NCBI RefSeq assembly: GCF_012641475.1 | Contig: NZ_JABAIL010000001.1 | Location: 62,001 to 126,000 of the forward strand | Source: Flammeovirga agarivorans | Lineage (GTDB): Bacteria; Bacteroidota; Bacteroidia; Cytophagales; Flammeovirgaceae | Direction: 5' to 3' | Length of the DNA stretch: 64,000 nucleotides | In this document: one piece after another, positions 26,972-36,600 of the stretch | How positions within the stretch are numbered: the stretch's first letter is position 1 | How the letters are laid out: every line of letters begins with the position of its first letter | Translations under genes and position numbers: made by a program | Notes under the pieces: generated by a model | Told to the model about the DNA's origin: nothing | What the model saw: only the letters and a program-made list of their open reading frames with translations | The model's database searches: none

Positions 26972-28594
26972 TTAAATTCGTAATGCTTTTTTTCTAACTA
27001 CACCAATTAAAGACATAGTAACAGCTAAAAAAGCAGCTACTCTAGCGATAAAATCACCGTATTGAGTATATATCGTTTCAACTTTATTGAGTCTTACTTT
27101 ACCTGCCTCAGCACCCATAGTTCCATAAGCAATTGGATCAAGTATTTCACCTTTTTGGTTAATAAAACATGAGATACCTGTATTGGCAGATCTAGCAATA
27201 TTTTTTCTTGTTTCTATAGCTCTTAATGATGAAAAAGCTAGATGTTGAGTATGTCCCGGAGTGTCATTCCACCAACCATCATTAGTGATGACAGTTAAAA
27301 AGTCTGCACCTTTCTTTACATACTCAGTTACATATTCTCCATAAACAGATTCATAACAGATAATAGGCCCTACGGCGGTCGTATCATTACTAAATACAGC
27401 TCTTTCTTCTTGTCTTCCTAAACCTCCAGAACTACCTCCAAAATTGAGAATGATAGCTTTTAGAATATTTGGAAAAGGAATAGTTTCCACACCAATCACT
27501 AATTGAGATTTATGATAGAACTGTAGAGGATCATTATTTTCAAAACGTATTGCAGTATTGAAGACATCGTAATATCCAATATTTTTAGAATATCGAGACG
27601 TTTCACTCAATGGTTCTTTACCGTAAATTTCATAGGTATCTGCACCACTTACGAGAGTAGTATTGGGATACTTACTCATCAACTGATTAATCTTTCGAAT
27701 ATCTCCGCTACGTTCTGGGTGTAATTCATCAATATTATTACTGATAGATGTTTCTGGCCAGAATACATATTTAGTGTTAGGTGTGATAGCTTCTTTAGTA
27801 AGTTGCATCATTCTATCCACTTGCTTTGCAGGAGGAATGTAAGTAGTTGTATTTTGTTCTCCAGTACGAGCGTTGTATTGGAATTTTTCTGAGTAACAAT
27901 CAATATTTGGTTGTACTACCACTACTTCTATTTCTTCACCAACTTCTTCATAGGTATAGAAAATATATAGAGAAATACATATAGGAATAGTTAAGTAGAA
28001 GAATATTGATACAATCTTTCTTCCACTAACCATAAAACTGAAGAAATAAGCATTCAGTAATAAAATCCAAAGAGAACCACCAAACGCTCCTGTATATTCA
28101 TACCATTGGGCAAGTTTTGGATAGAAACTCAATACATTACCTAAGTTTAACCAAGGCCATGAGAACTCCCAAAACATGTGTATATATTCAAAAGTAAGGT
28201 ACCAACAAACAAAGTCTATATGCAGGTATTTACCTTTTGATACTCGTTTTGTATGATAAAATGCTAAGAATGGAAGTGCCATTAAAGCTGCATTTGCTCC
28301 CCAAGCGCCAAAAGTAGCCCAATAAGATGCATACCAAAGCCACCAATAACCTACAAAGTTGAAAACGAAAAAGGCTAAGAAAGCAAAGCCATAGATTTTC
28401 CATCCCTTGAATTTTTTATCACTAATTGATATTACTCTTTCTATCTCAAGAAGAGGAACAAATCCTATAAATACCAACGGAAGGGCTCCATGCCAAGCTA
28501 ATCCCAGACATAAACCACTCAAAATGGATAGTAACCAAGGGTACCATTTTTTTTCAGAGTTGTTAGTTATGAAGTCGAACAGTAGTTTTCTCAT
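26972..28594 (-). CDS. lnt: Apolipoprotein N-acyltransferase
   Basis: Lnt adds the third acyl chain to the N-terminal cysteine of lipoproteins in the inner membrane. The N-terminal half has about seven membrane segments (residues 10-205). The C-terminal half is a nitrilase-like domain with the catalytic Glu in FWPETSI, the Lys in YHKSQLVIG and the Cys in IICYESVYGEYV. At 540 residues it is of normal length. Its start overlaps the end of rsmI by four bases (ATGA), so the two are translationally coupled. The downstream gene is ogt. Several lipoproteins in this window would be its substrates. Confidence 0.93.
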   Translation of the reverse strand: MRKLLFDFITNNSEKKWYPWLLSILSGLCLGLAWHGALPLVFIGFVPLLEIERVISISDKKFKGWKIYGFAFLAFFVFNFVGYWWLWYASYWATFGAWGANAALMALPFLAFYHTKRVSKGKYLHIDFVCWYLTFEYIHMFWEFSWPWLNLGNVLSFYPKLAQWYEYTGAFGGSLWILLLNAYFFSFMVSGRKIVSIFFYLTIPICISLYIFYTYEEVGEEIEVVVVQPNIDCYSEKFQYNARTGEQNTTTYIPPAKQVDRMMQLTKEAITPNTKYVFWPETSISNNIDELHPERSGDIRKINQLMSKYPNTTLVSGADTYEIYGKEPLSETSRYSKNIGYYDVFNTAIRFENNDPLQFYHKSQLVIGVETIPFPNILKAIILNFGGSSGGLGRQEERAVFSNDTTAVGPIICYESVYGEYVTEYVKKGADFLTVITNDGWWNDTPGHTQHLAFSSLRAIETRKNIARSANTGISCFINQKGEILDPIAYGTMGAEAGKVRLNKVETIYTQYGDFIARVAAFLAVTMSLIGVVRKKALRI

Positions 28595-29316
28595 GCTTCG
28601 TCTTTGTATTTATATTTATTTCCTTTCGGTTTCTTTTCAACTTTCTTTCCTTCAACGACTACAACAATTTCTCCTTTTGGAGGAACTTCAGTGTAGTATT
28701 CGGCCAATTCTTTTAGAGACCCTCTTTTTGTTTCCTCATGAAGCTTGGAAAGCTCTCTTGATACAGAAGCTTTACGTTCTTCACCCCAAGCTGAAGACAA
28801 TTGCTCTAAAAATTTTACAAGACGATGTGGCGACTCGTAAAATACCATTGTTCTTTGCTCTTCTGCTAATTCAGTGATTTTAGTTTGACGACCTTTTTTA
28901 TGAGGTAAAAAACCTTCAAAAGTAAAACGGTCAGCAGGAAGTCCAGAGTTAACCAATGCAGGAACAAAAGCTGTTGGTCCAGGCAATGTTTCTACTTTAA
29001 TATCTGCTTCCCCACATGCTCTTACTAGCATATATCCAGGGTCTGAAATAACTGGAGTTCCAGCGTCAGAAACTAAAGCGATTTTTTCACCTTTTTGTAA
29101 TCTTTGGAGGAGTCCCTCAACAGTTTTATGTTCATTGAAAGCATGATGACTTTGAAGGTTACTCTTGATATCAAAATGCTTCAATAACTTTCCTGTATTA
29201 CGGGTATCTTCTGCTAAAATTGTATCTACTTCGTTAAGAATGCGAAGTGCTCTTGCAGTGATATCTTCCAAATTCCCAATTGGTGTTGGGACTATATATA
29301 ATGATATTTCTTCCAT
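28591..29316 (-). CDS. rsmI: 16S rRNA (cytidine(1402)-2'-O)-methyltransferase
   Basis: RsmI methylates the ribose of C1402 in the decoding centre of 16S rRNA. It is a 241-residue tetrapyrrole-methylase-fold protein. Diagnostic blocks are YIVPTPIGNLEDITARAL at the N-terminus, EDTRNTGKLLKHF, and the SAM site VSDAGTPVISDPG. The C-terminal tail is Lys-rich. It overlaps lnt by four bases. A TATCTTTG box on the minus strand (29334-29341) lies just upstream and may be its -7 element. Confidence 0.96.
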   Translation of the reverse strand: MEEISLYIVPTPIGNLEDITARALRILNEVDTILAEDTRNTGKLLKHFDIKSNLQSHHAFNEHKTVEGLLQRLQKGEKIALVSDAGTPVISDPGYMLVRACGEADIKVETLPGPTAFVPALVNSGLPADRFTFEGFLPHKKGRQTKITELAEEQRTMVFYESPHRLVKFLEQLSSAWGEERKASVSRELSKLHEETKRGSLKELAEYYTEVPPKGEIVVVVEGKKVEKKPKGNKYKYKDEA

Positions 29317-29333
29317 ATTTCGTATTTATGAAA

Positions 29334-29341
29334 CAAAGATA
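29334..29341 (-). promoter_or_regulatory. Putative -7 box for rsmI-lnt-ogt
   Basis: The minus strand reads TATCTTTG, an exact TAnnTTTG match 18 bases before the rsmI ATG. No TTG is found at the usual distance upstream. Confidence 0.35.
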
Positions 29342-29487
29342 AGGATATGCCTTTTTGATTATACAGATGATACTCTAAAAAATAATTAACTCATGAATTA
29401 ATTATCGATATAAGGGTTTATTATATCTTAATGGATGCAATCTCAAATAAAAGACTAACTTAGATAAAAGATTAAAAACCTCGGATC

Positions 29488-30030
29488 ATGAAAAAGTGCC
29501 TCTCCAAGACTATTTTACTTCTACTCTTTCTTACTTCAACCTATACATTAAAAGCACAGCATAAATTTGTTTTTGGGATTTGTGCAGGTTTGAATACTGC
29601 AATTAATGGAAAACTAACGGCTCATTCAAATGTAGGGTTACAAGGAGGTTTTGAGATTGGAGATCATCTGAATGATAACACATTATTGACATTATCCTTA
29701 AAAGGCTCTTCTCTTAATACTAGAGATGATGATTATAACTATTGGTCTTTTACTTCTATAATGGGAAAATACCGATATATCTTAACTAAAGAAAAGAAAG
29801 TACACCCTTATTTATTTATTGGAGCTGGAGCTGTAAATATAAATCGACCGCGACATCATGATAATGAAGCCATAGATAATATTTGGAATTTAGGTATTCA
29901 GGCAGGGCCAGGTATAGATATAGGGATTTTTACCACATATATTCAATATCAATATTCTGGTAAAGCCGAAATGTGGGGGACAATGATTCCCTTACATACA
30001 CTATCCTTTGTTTTTGGGGTTTATTTATAA
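29488..30030 (+). CDS. Outer membrane beta-barrel-like protein
   Basis: This 180-residue protein has a signal peptide (MKKCLSKTILLLLFLTSTYTLKAQ). The remainder shows alternating hydrophobic and glycine/aromatic strands (FVFGICAGLNTAI, VGLQGGFEIGDHL, VHPYLFIGAGAVN, LGIQAGPGIDIGIF) ending in a strand with an aromatic (LHTLSFVFGVYL). That fits a small eight-stranded OmpW/PorT-like barrel. No functional family is clear. It is monocistronic with a strong terminator directly after. The start is set by the signal peptide. Confidence 0.75.
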   Translation: MKKCLSKTILLLLFLTSTYTLKAQHKFVFGICAGLNTAINGKLTAHSNVGLQGGFEIGDHLNDNTLLTLSLKGSSLNTRDDDYNYWSFTSIMGKYRYILTKEKKVHPYLFIGAGAVNINRPRHHDNEAIDNIWNLGIQAGPGIDIGIFTTYIQYQYSGKAEMWGTMIPLHTLSFVFGVYL

Positions 30031-30032
30031 AG

Positions 30033-30070
30033 AAAAAGGCTGCATACTCGAAAGAATACGCAGCCTTTTT
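30033..30070. terminator. Bidirectional terminator between the barrel gene and moxR
   Basis: AAAAAGGCTGC and GCAGCCTTTTT frame a long stem (30033-30070) with A and T runs on both flanks, serving two convergent genes. Confidence 0.85.
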
Positions 30071-30087
30071 CCTTATAAAAAACTAAA

Positions 30088-31059
30088 CTACTTAGTGATC
30101 TTCACTTTATTAAGGATAGCTTCAATTATTTCTTTTGTAGAAATATTATCTGCCTCAGCCTCGTAGTTAAGAGTGATACGATGGTTTAAAACATCGTAAG
30201 CAATTTCTTTAATATCCTCTGGTAAAACATAATCTCTACCATCAAAGAATGCAATAGCTTTTGCAGCTCTGTGTAAATTGATAGAAGCACGAGGTGAAAC
30301 ACCAAATTGGATATATTGAGCTTCTTCATTTAAACCGTAATCCTTAGGGAAACGAGTAGCGAAGATTAAATCAATAATATATTGTTCTAGAGACTCACTA
30401 ACTTTTACTTCGTTAATGGCATCTCTAATCGCAAAAATGTCATCTTTCGATAAGATTGAACGTACAGAATCATCAAATGATTGATTTGACATTCTACGCA
30501 TTACTTCCAACTCATCCTCTTTTCTTGGATATTGGATGTATACCTTCAACATGAAACGGTCAACTTGTGCTTCAGGAAGAGGGTACGTTCCTTCTTGTTC
30601 AACAGGGTTTTGAGTAGCAAGTACTAAGAACGGTCTATCTAATTTGTAAGTAGTATCCCCAATAGTTACTTGTTTCTCTTGCATAGCCTCAAGTAATGCT
30701 GCTTGAACTTTTGCTGGAGAACGGTTCACCTCATCGGCAAGTACCAAATTAGAGAAAACGGGTCCTTTCTTTACTTCGAATTTTCCTTGTTGTTGGTTAT
30801 AGATCATTGTACCAATCACATCAGAAGGAAGTAAGTCTGGCGTAAACTGAATACGTTGGAAATCCAAATGCAAAACATTTGAAAGTGTATTTACAGTTAA
30901 TGTTTTTGCCAAACCAGGAACACCTTCTAATAGAACGTGACCGTTTGTAAATAGTCCAATTAATAATCTATTGACCATGTAGTCTTGTCCAACTACTACT
31001 TTTCCTACTTCTGAAATTACTTCATGTATTTTCTCATGAAGTGCCTTATGATCTGCCAT
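30088..31059 (-). CDS. MoxR family AAA+ ATPase
   Basis: This is a cytosolic AAA+ chaperone-like ATPase of 323 residues. Walker A is LLEGVPGLAKT near residue 38, Walker B is LVLADEVNRSPAK near 110, sensor 1 is LVLATQNPVEQEG and sensor 2 is PRASINLHRAAKA. MoxR proteins usually act with VWA-domain proteins (DUF58, BatA/BatB) to mature other proteins or respond to stress. No such partner lies in the adjacent 5 kb, so it appears as a single gene here. The start MADHKALHEKIHE is the only good one. Confidence 0.92.
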   Translation of the reverse strand: MADHKALHEKIHEVISEVGKVVVGQDYMVNRLLIGLFTNGHVLLEGVPGLAKTLTVNTLSNVLHLDFQRIQFTPDLLPSDVIGTMIYNQQQGKFEVKKGPVFSNLVLADEVNRSPAKVQAALLEAMQEKQVTIGDTTYKLDRPFLVLATQNPVEQEGTYPLPEAQVDRFMLKVYIQYPRKEDELEVMRRMSNQSFDDSVRSILSKDDIFAIRDAINEVKVSESLEQYIIDLIFATRFPKDYGLNEEAQYIQFGVSPRASINLHRAAKAIAFFDGRDYVLPEDIKEIAYDVLNHRITLNYEAEADNISTKEIIEAILNKVKITK

Positions 31060-31243
31060 ATTTTTTTACAAAAACGTTTTAGGTTTTCTACTGACACAGT
31101 TTTATGTACAGTTATGCAATTTACACCTTGAAAACAATAATTGTTGATATTCATTTAAGGGTAAAGAAATTTTAACTTTTAGTAACAGAAGAAAAGCTTT
31201 TTGACTATCTGTAATAGTGTCACCATTAAAGTAAAAGACATAA

Positions 31244-31276
31244 AAAAATGCCAAGAAGATTGATCTTGACATTTTT
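31244..31276. terminator. Hairpin in the region between moxR and the condensin operon
   Basis: AAAAATGCCAAGA pairs with TCTTGACATTTTT (31244-31256 and 31264-31276), with one wobble, and has T-runs on both strands. It may terminate the small minus-strand gene at 31442. Confidence 0.6.
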
Positions 31277-31441
31277 CTTAATGCAGAACCCTGAATTTTG
31301 TTCGATAGTTTAAGACAGAATTCCATGATTCATCTCATATCAAAGTTCCGTTTTATTCTGTTAGTTGCTTTCAATTAAGTAGTACTTCAAACTTAGTTAT
31401 TGCTTGTTCCAATTCAATTCAAATTCATTTCATAACATACT

Positions 31442-31594
31442 CTATTCAACTTTATGTTGCGTAAGATCGTTGGTAGTTTGCTCAATCGTGTTGTCTGGTT
31501 CATTTTGGTTCTCAATTGTCAAATTATTCGATAAACCTAATAATATGACGACAATAAGAAGTACAAAGAAAGCATATAGTTTGTGAGATTTCAT
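31442..31594 (-). CDS. Small single-pass membrane protein, 50 residues (predicted)
   Basis: On the minus strand an ATG at 31594 opens a 50-codon frame. The product starts MKSHKLYAFFVLLIVVILLG, a positively charged start and one hydrophobic helix, followed by an acidic, Asn/Thr/Gln-rich tail (NNLTIENQNEPDNTIEQTT) ending at a TAG at 31442-31444. This is the pattern of a real small anchored protein, not of random sequence. I do not recognise a family. A terminator-like hairpin lies downstream (31244). A plus-strand frame over the same bases is less plausible. Confidence 0.5.
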   Translation of the reverse strand: MKSHKLYAFFVLLIVVILLGLSNNLTIENQNEPDNTIEQTTNDLTQHKVE

Positions 31595-31804
31595 GACGTT
31601 ATTATATAAGATTAATTGATTTTCTATATCACAAATATGCGTAATTAATACACTTCAGAAATTGACCGTTGTTTCTTGGTGAATATGATTTTTGTCATCT
31701 TTTTGTGAAAAGTTTAATTTAAAATTCAAATCATATGAATAACTACTTCTTTAGAATTTCTTGTGATAAATAAGAACACTGAATTATCATTTTTTATAGG
31801 AAAA

Positions 31805-31872
31805 AATAGCTCAGTTCCTTGCAAAACTTCAAGCATATTTTTTTATTGATCAATTCGACAAGATGAGCTATT
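31805..31872. other. Inverted repeat in the leader of the condensin operon
   Basis: AATAGCTCA (31805-31813) and TGAGCTATT (31864-31872) are perfect reverse complements of 9 bases, 50 bases apart, ending 30 bases before the GTG start at 31903. This could be a long-range RNA stem or two half-sites. The rest of 31595-31804 shows nothing else I can support. Confidence 0.25.
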
Positions 31873-31902
31873 CATCGATTTATTAATATCGACTAATACG
31901 CC

Positions 31903-33120
31903 GTGGCAGAAATACAAACAGCAGAAGAATTAATACGCGAACTTTATAGGCATCGAAAGGTAATTCAGCACCTTTTTAAAAGGAAAGCAGCTTCCTTTGA
32001 TGAACTAACTGAGATAGCGGATGGAAAGGAAAAAGAAATCCTACAGGCAAAAGCCCGAGGAATGATTTCTTTGCAAGAGGGAGAACCTGCTCGGCTAGAT
32101 GAGCGTCTTCTGAACTTTGTAGAAGACTTCTTAGAAATTAATGAAGATATTAGAAACTTTGAGGTGGATGAATCCATTAGAATCTTAAAGAAAAATATCT
32201 ATCTATATGAAATGGATGAAGATGCCAGAGAAAGAGAGAGATACCTTCACCGTATTAAAAGGTCTCTTTTGAGTATTGGTAGAGTAATCCGTAAAAATGC
32301 AGCAACGTTAAGTAACTTGGTCAAACAAGAGTACAAAACAGCTTCTTCCATTGAACTCAAAAGAATAAAAATTGAGGACCATAATGAACAAGCAGAGAAA
32401 CTACTTCAATTAATAACGAATGCTGAGGAACTATTAGAAAACTCATTTTTTAGAGTAGTACCCGATGAAAGTCTAAGGTTAATTGTCAATGACTTAAAAG
32501 GTACTCATTTGACGATGGCAAGGCATAACTTAATTGCTTTGCGACAGGAAATTGTAAGATTTATAAATCAAATTGCTGAGTTAGACCGACAGCATAAAAA
32601 GATCATACAGTTAAAAAAACTGCGTGATTTATATGAGTTAGAAGTAAGAACGAATATTGAAGAAGTTTTTGCTCATGAAAATGCTTTATTTTTTGATACT
32701 CAATTGCGTTTCCAAACGATGCTGGACCTAGAATACCTTAGAGGAGATGATGGTTTGGATCTCATAGAGAGAGTGGCTTTAAGACGTCAGCATAAAATTA
32801 GAATGCAGCTACAGGCAGAGTTGGATATCGATGGTGATTTATTAGACCCTCAGCAACAAAAAATGCTTCATGTAGATTTTTCGAAATTAAAGAGAGCCTT
32901 TTTCTTACAAAAAGAAGATCTACTCACTTTCGTTAAATCCTATGATTTTGGACAAGAAATGAATGATGAACAGCTAGTGAAAATTTATTGCCAAGTGGCC
33001 TTAATTTTTGAAGATGAAATGGATTTTGGTTTAGCAGAAAACCCTTTTGATGAAGCGAAACAAGTAATTTCTGAAGGAAAACAGTTTGCCTTTATTCGTC
33101 CAAAAAACTTTAAGAAATAA
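31903..33120 (+). CDS. Kleisin-like condensin subunit, MukF/MksF (JetA) type
   Basis: This 405-residue, almost wholly helical, charged protein occupies the position of MukF/MksF. The N-terminal part (about 10-100: ELIRELYRHRKVIQHLF ... DERLLNFVEDFLEIN) looks like a winged-helix/dimerisation domain. The middle is long helices (100-330) and the C-terminal part (FSKLKRAFFLQKEDLL) a small domain. No enzyme motif is seen. The start codon is GTG at 31903; no ATG fits better. Its stop is 8 bases before the mksE-like gene. Role: kleisin bridging the heads of the SMC partner at 33677. The assignment rests on gene order, length and fold pattern, not on a clear sequence match. Confidence 0.6.
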   Translation: MAEIQTAEELIRELYRHRKVIQHLFKRKAASFDELTEIADGKEKEILQAKARGMISLQEGEPARLDERLLNFVEDFLEINEDIRNFEVDESIRILKKNIYLYEMDEDARERERYLHRIKRSLLSIGRVIRKNAATLSNLVKQEYKTASSIELKRIKIEDHNEQAEKLLQLITNAEELLENSFFRVVPDESLRLIVNDLKGTHLTMARHNLIALRQEIVRFINQIAELDRQHKKIIQLKKLRDLYELEVRTNIEEVFAHENALFFDTQLRFQTMLDLEYLRGDDGLDLIERVALRRQHKIRMQLQAELDIDGDLLDPQQQKMLHVDFSKLKRAFFLQKEDLLTFVKSYDFGQEMNDEQLVKIYCQVALIFEDEMDFGLAENPFDEAKQVISEGKQFAFIRPKNFKK

Positions 33121-33128
33121 CTTTCAAA

Positions 33129-33680
33129 ATGAATATAGATCATAATAGCACAAGACGTGTTTTTGAATTGTTGAGCCGAGGACAATTCCTTAGTGCAAAT
33201 GCAATCAAACCGGAATTGAGAAAACTGTACGACGAAGTGGATGAGTATTTCACTGCTTTTGAAAGTGTATATACTCCTTTAGGTTTTCACCTAAAAAAAG
33301 GAAACAATTATTATTACTTCTCAAGAGAAGGAGGCAAGCAGACTATTGAAGAGAAAATAGAACGATTCTATCGATATATTGACAGATTAGCATTTTTTGC
33401 CACATTTGCTCCAGGTTTTGGAGAAGGCATGCGCTTCTATATTAAAGATATTGTTCATAAATGTAATGTTGAAACAGATTTAAATGATCAGTTACAGCGT
33501 ATAGCATCTGATAAAAATATCACAACCCATGATAAAGTAAGAGACCTTGTTGAAGAAATGAGAAGACAAGGGTACATGGATTGTGAAGATGATGAGAATG
33601 AAGGATTCATAGTTCTTTCATCATATAACTACCTTAAAGATATAGTTGATTTAATAGACATTGATCCAACAAGCGAATGA
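33129..33680 (+). CDS. Condensin accessory subunit, MukE/MksE (JetB) type
   Basis: This 183-residue protein is consistent with a tandem winged-helix KITE subunit. The opening FELLSRGQFLSANAIKPELRKLYD, the strand pair GFHLKKGNNYYYFSREGG and the helix EEKIERFYRYIDRLAFF fit the MksE pattern. The acidic C-terminal part (MDCEDDENEGFIVLSSYNYL) looks like the second winged helix. It is 8 bases after the MksF-like gene and overlaps the SMC gene by four bases (ATGA), so the three are translationally coupled. Its role is to bind the kleisin and regulate the SMC ATPase. Confidence 0.75.
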   Translation: MNIDHNSTRRVFELLSRGQFLSANAIKPELRKLYDEVDEYFTAFESVYTPLGFHLKKGNNYYYFSREGGKQTIEEKIERFYRYIDRLAFFATFAPGFGEGMRFYIKDIVHKCNVETDLNDQLQRIASDKNITTHDKVRDLVEEMRRQGYMDCEDDENEGFIVLSSYNYLKDIVDLIDIDPTSE

Positions 33681-36600
33681 ATACAACAGTAACACCAAAA
33701 AGATTTTTAAATAAACTGATCCTTATCAAAAGTGCAGGCTTTGATTATGCCGAAGTGGATCTTGGTGGAAATGTGCACTTCGTAGGATCAAATGGTTTTG
33801 GAAAAACTACGGTTTTAAGAGCAGTACTCTTTTTCTATCATGCTACCTCAGAAAAGAGAGAGTTGGGTATTAAAGAGCAGCAAATGTCGTTTTCTGAATA
33901 TTATTTTCAGGATCTTAATGCTAGACTTATTTATGAGATTGTAACTCCAAGAGGCAAACACTGTCTAATGGTGTATAAAGCAGGAGGAAGATTACGTTTT
34001 CGTTTTATTGATGGAGGTTATAATAAAGACTTCTTCATAAAAGACCGAAAAGCTTGTAGTCACGATGAAGTAACGGAAACGTTATCAAAATTAGGAGTAC
34101 CGTTCTCAGAGGAGATTAGGAGGTTTGCTGATCTTAGGAAAGTAATTTATGGTGTTAGTAAATACAATACACAGTTTAGTTTATTAAAGCCATCTGCCGG
34201 TGTAAAGAGTCATCATACCGATGGAATTCCTAAGGCGATCACCAATATCTTTAGATCATCAGGTCTAAAATCAGATTATATCAAAAGAGCTATTGCTGAA
34301 GCGGCATCTGCAGATTTTGAAATGCAACCTATTTCTTTGGAAACCATCTCAAATTTTATTCATGAATTTGATGATCAGCTAACAGATTTTGAAGATTTTG
34401 AAAAACATAGAAATGGGGCTGAAGAAATAGTATCTCTGGAGGCAGAAATTACTCAACAATTAACTTATCAGCAGCGTTTAGCAAGACAAATAGGTGGTGG
34501 AGTAGCTTTAGCAGAGAAACACTTAAGTGATAGTGAGAAGCTTCTGGCAAAGATGCAGGAAGAAGAAAACGAAATGAAGGCCAAGTATGAAAAGGCTGAA
34601 AACATCTATCAAACAAAAACAGCAGAGGTAAATCAAGAACTTGGAGAAACTAAGGCGACTTTAAAAGAGATTGAGCGACGAGAGAAAGAGTACGAGTCGA
34701 TTTCTTTAGGGAACCATCAGTATACAATACAGCAAATTCTAGAACTAAGTACAGAAGGACCTAGAATCAATGACCAACTCACTTATCAGCAAGAAGTGAA
34801 GCAAATGTTGGTTGCGAAAACTGTTGAAGTTGAAGGACTGATTGAAGAACAGAAAAAGACACTTTTAAGTAAATTCTCTATCAGAAAAAATGAATTTAAT
34901 GAAGAGAAGCAGATCTTAAGAGAACAACTTCATACACAGAAAGAGCGACTAATTGGTGAGAAACAATCTGTATTAGAAGAACTAAGAAATAGATTTTTTG
35001 CTCAGGAGGAAGAGCTTAGAAAAGAGCTTGATGAAGCAAAAGAAAAACGAACTAGAGCAGAAGTAGCCTTAGAAATTGAAAAAGAAAAAGATTTTTCAGA
35101 GGCACTTTTAGCAGAAAGTAATACATATAGAGTTAAACTGTCTCAAGAAATTTCAGAGTTAAAGCATAGCGTTGTAGAGATCGAAAATGCTATCAAAAAT
35201 AACAAAGAAAGAAAACGACTTGAGGAGCAGCTCATTAGAAACGAAGCAAAGAATCAGCAATCAGAATTAGAAAGACAACTTAAGTTAATTACTGATGAAG
35301 TAGAAGAGTGGAAAATAAGAAAAGAGAATTACGAAGGGACTTTTAGAGCCTTTTTGGATCAGAATAAATCAGACTGGGCAGAGTCTATTGGTAAAGTTTG
35401 TGATGAGAACTTATTATCTCGTAAAGATTTAAATCCATCTATAAAAGAAGGTAATAGTTTTTATGGTGTTGAATTAGATACCTCTTCTTTAGTATCACAA
35501 GTTACCGCTACAGATGGTATTGCTTCAACATTACTAGAAAAACAGAACGCCTTAGTTCAAGCAGAAAACAACTTATCAGAGCTAGATGATATCATCGATA
35601 AAAAAGTGGCAGCTTTAATTGATGCATCAAGTAAAAAAGTCATCAAACAAGAACAGAAGTTAGAAGAGTTAAATGCTAAGGTAGAACAATTACAAACGGA
35701 CTTAAAGACAGCTCGTGAACAAGAAGCTTCTATCATTGAAAAGTCAAATGTAATTAAAGAAGCAGCTTTAGTTGAACTTAGAAGAAAGCTAAGAGTTACC
35801 ACAGAGTCTTGTGATGAAATTCAAGGACGTTTATCTGACCTAAAAGACGATAAATGGTCACAGGAAAGAGAAACAGGAGAGATATTTACGAATAAAATTA
35901 ATGCAGTTGTTGGAGAAATTGATATAAAAATTGCCACATTAGAGAAGGAATGGGCAGCATATCAGAATGATCATAACAAGCGTATTCGTCAATTAGAAGA
36001 AGAAAGAAAAGGTTTATTAGAAGAAAAAGGAATTGATACAGGTAAACTTGATGAGGTTGAAGCTGAAATTCAAACACTGATTAGTAAACTAAAGTCTGTT
36101 GAACAAGCACAGATGATAAAAAGGGATTACGAAAAAGATAAAACGTATTACCTTGATAAAGCTGAAGAGACCAGAAATAAATTAAAACATCAGGAAAAAG
36201 AAATCGACAAGCTTAAAACGGCTTACGACAAAGCGATTGAAGAATATGAAGAGCAATTAAATTTCCTTGATGATAAGCGAGATAACTACCGAAGAACGAA
36301 GGATCAGTCTAATCATCTTTTAAAGCAGTTTAAAGCGGCCAAAGAAGAAGATGAGCAGGCGTATGAAAAGTTACAGAAATTCTTAGATGAAGGTGCGTCA
36401 AAAGTAAATGAAGCAGAAGTAAATGATGAGGATTTGTCGTTCTTATTAACTGAGTTAAGAAAGTCATTAAAGGAGCGTAGCCGTTTAACTGCATCATTTA
36501 AGTCGAAAGGTCAGATTTTTACGGGAATTTTCAGAAAAGATAATCACCTTAAAATACCTACTTTATATGCTCAATCTTCATTACAGGAGTTTATTTACCT

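Noticed and set aside
31102-31326. A 74-codon minus-strand frame.
   Set aside because: It runs through a terminator-like hairpin (31244-31276) and has no family pattern; more likely chance.
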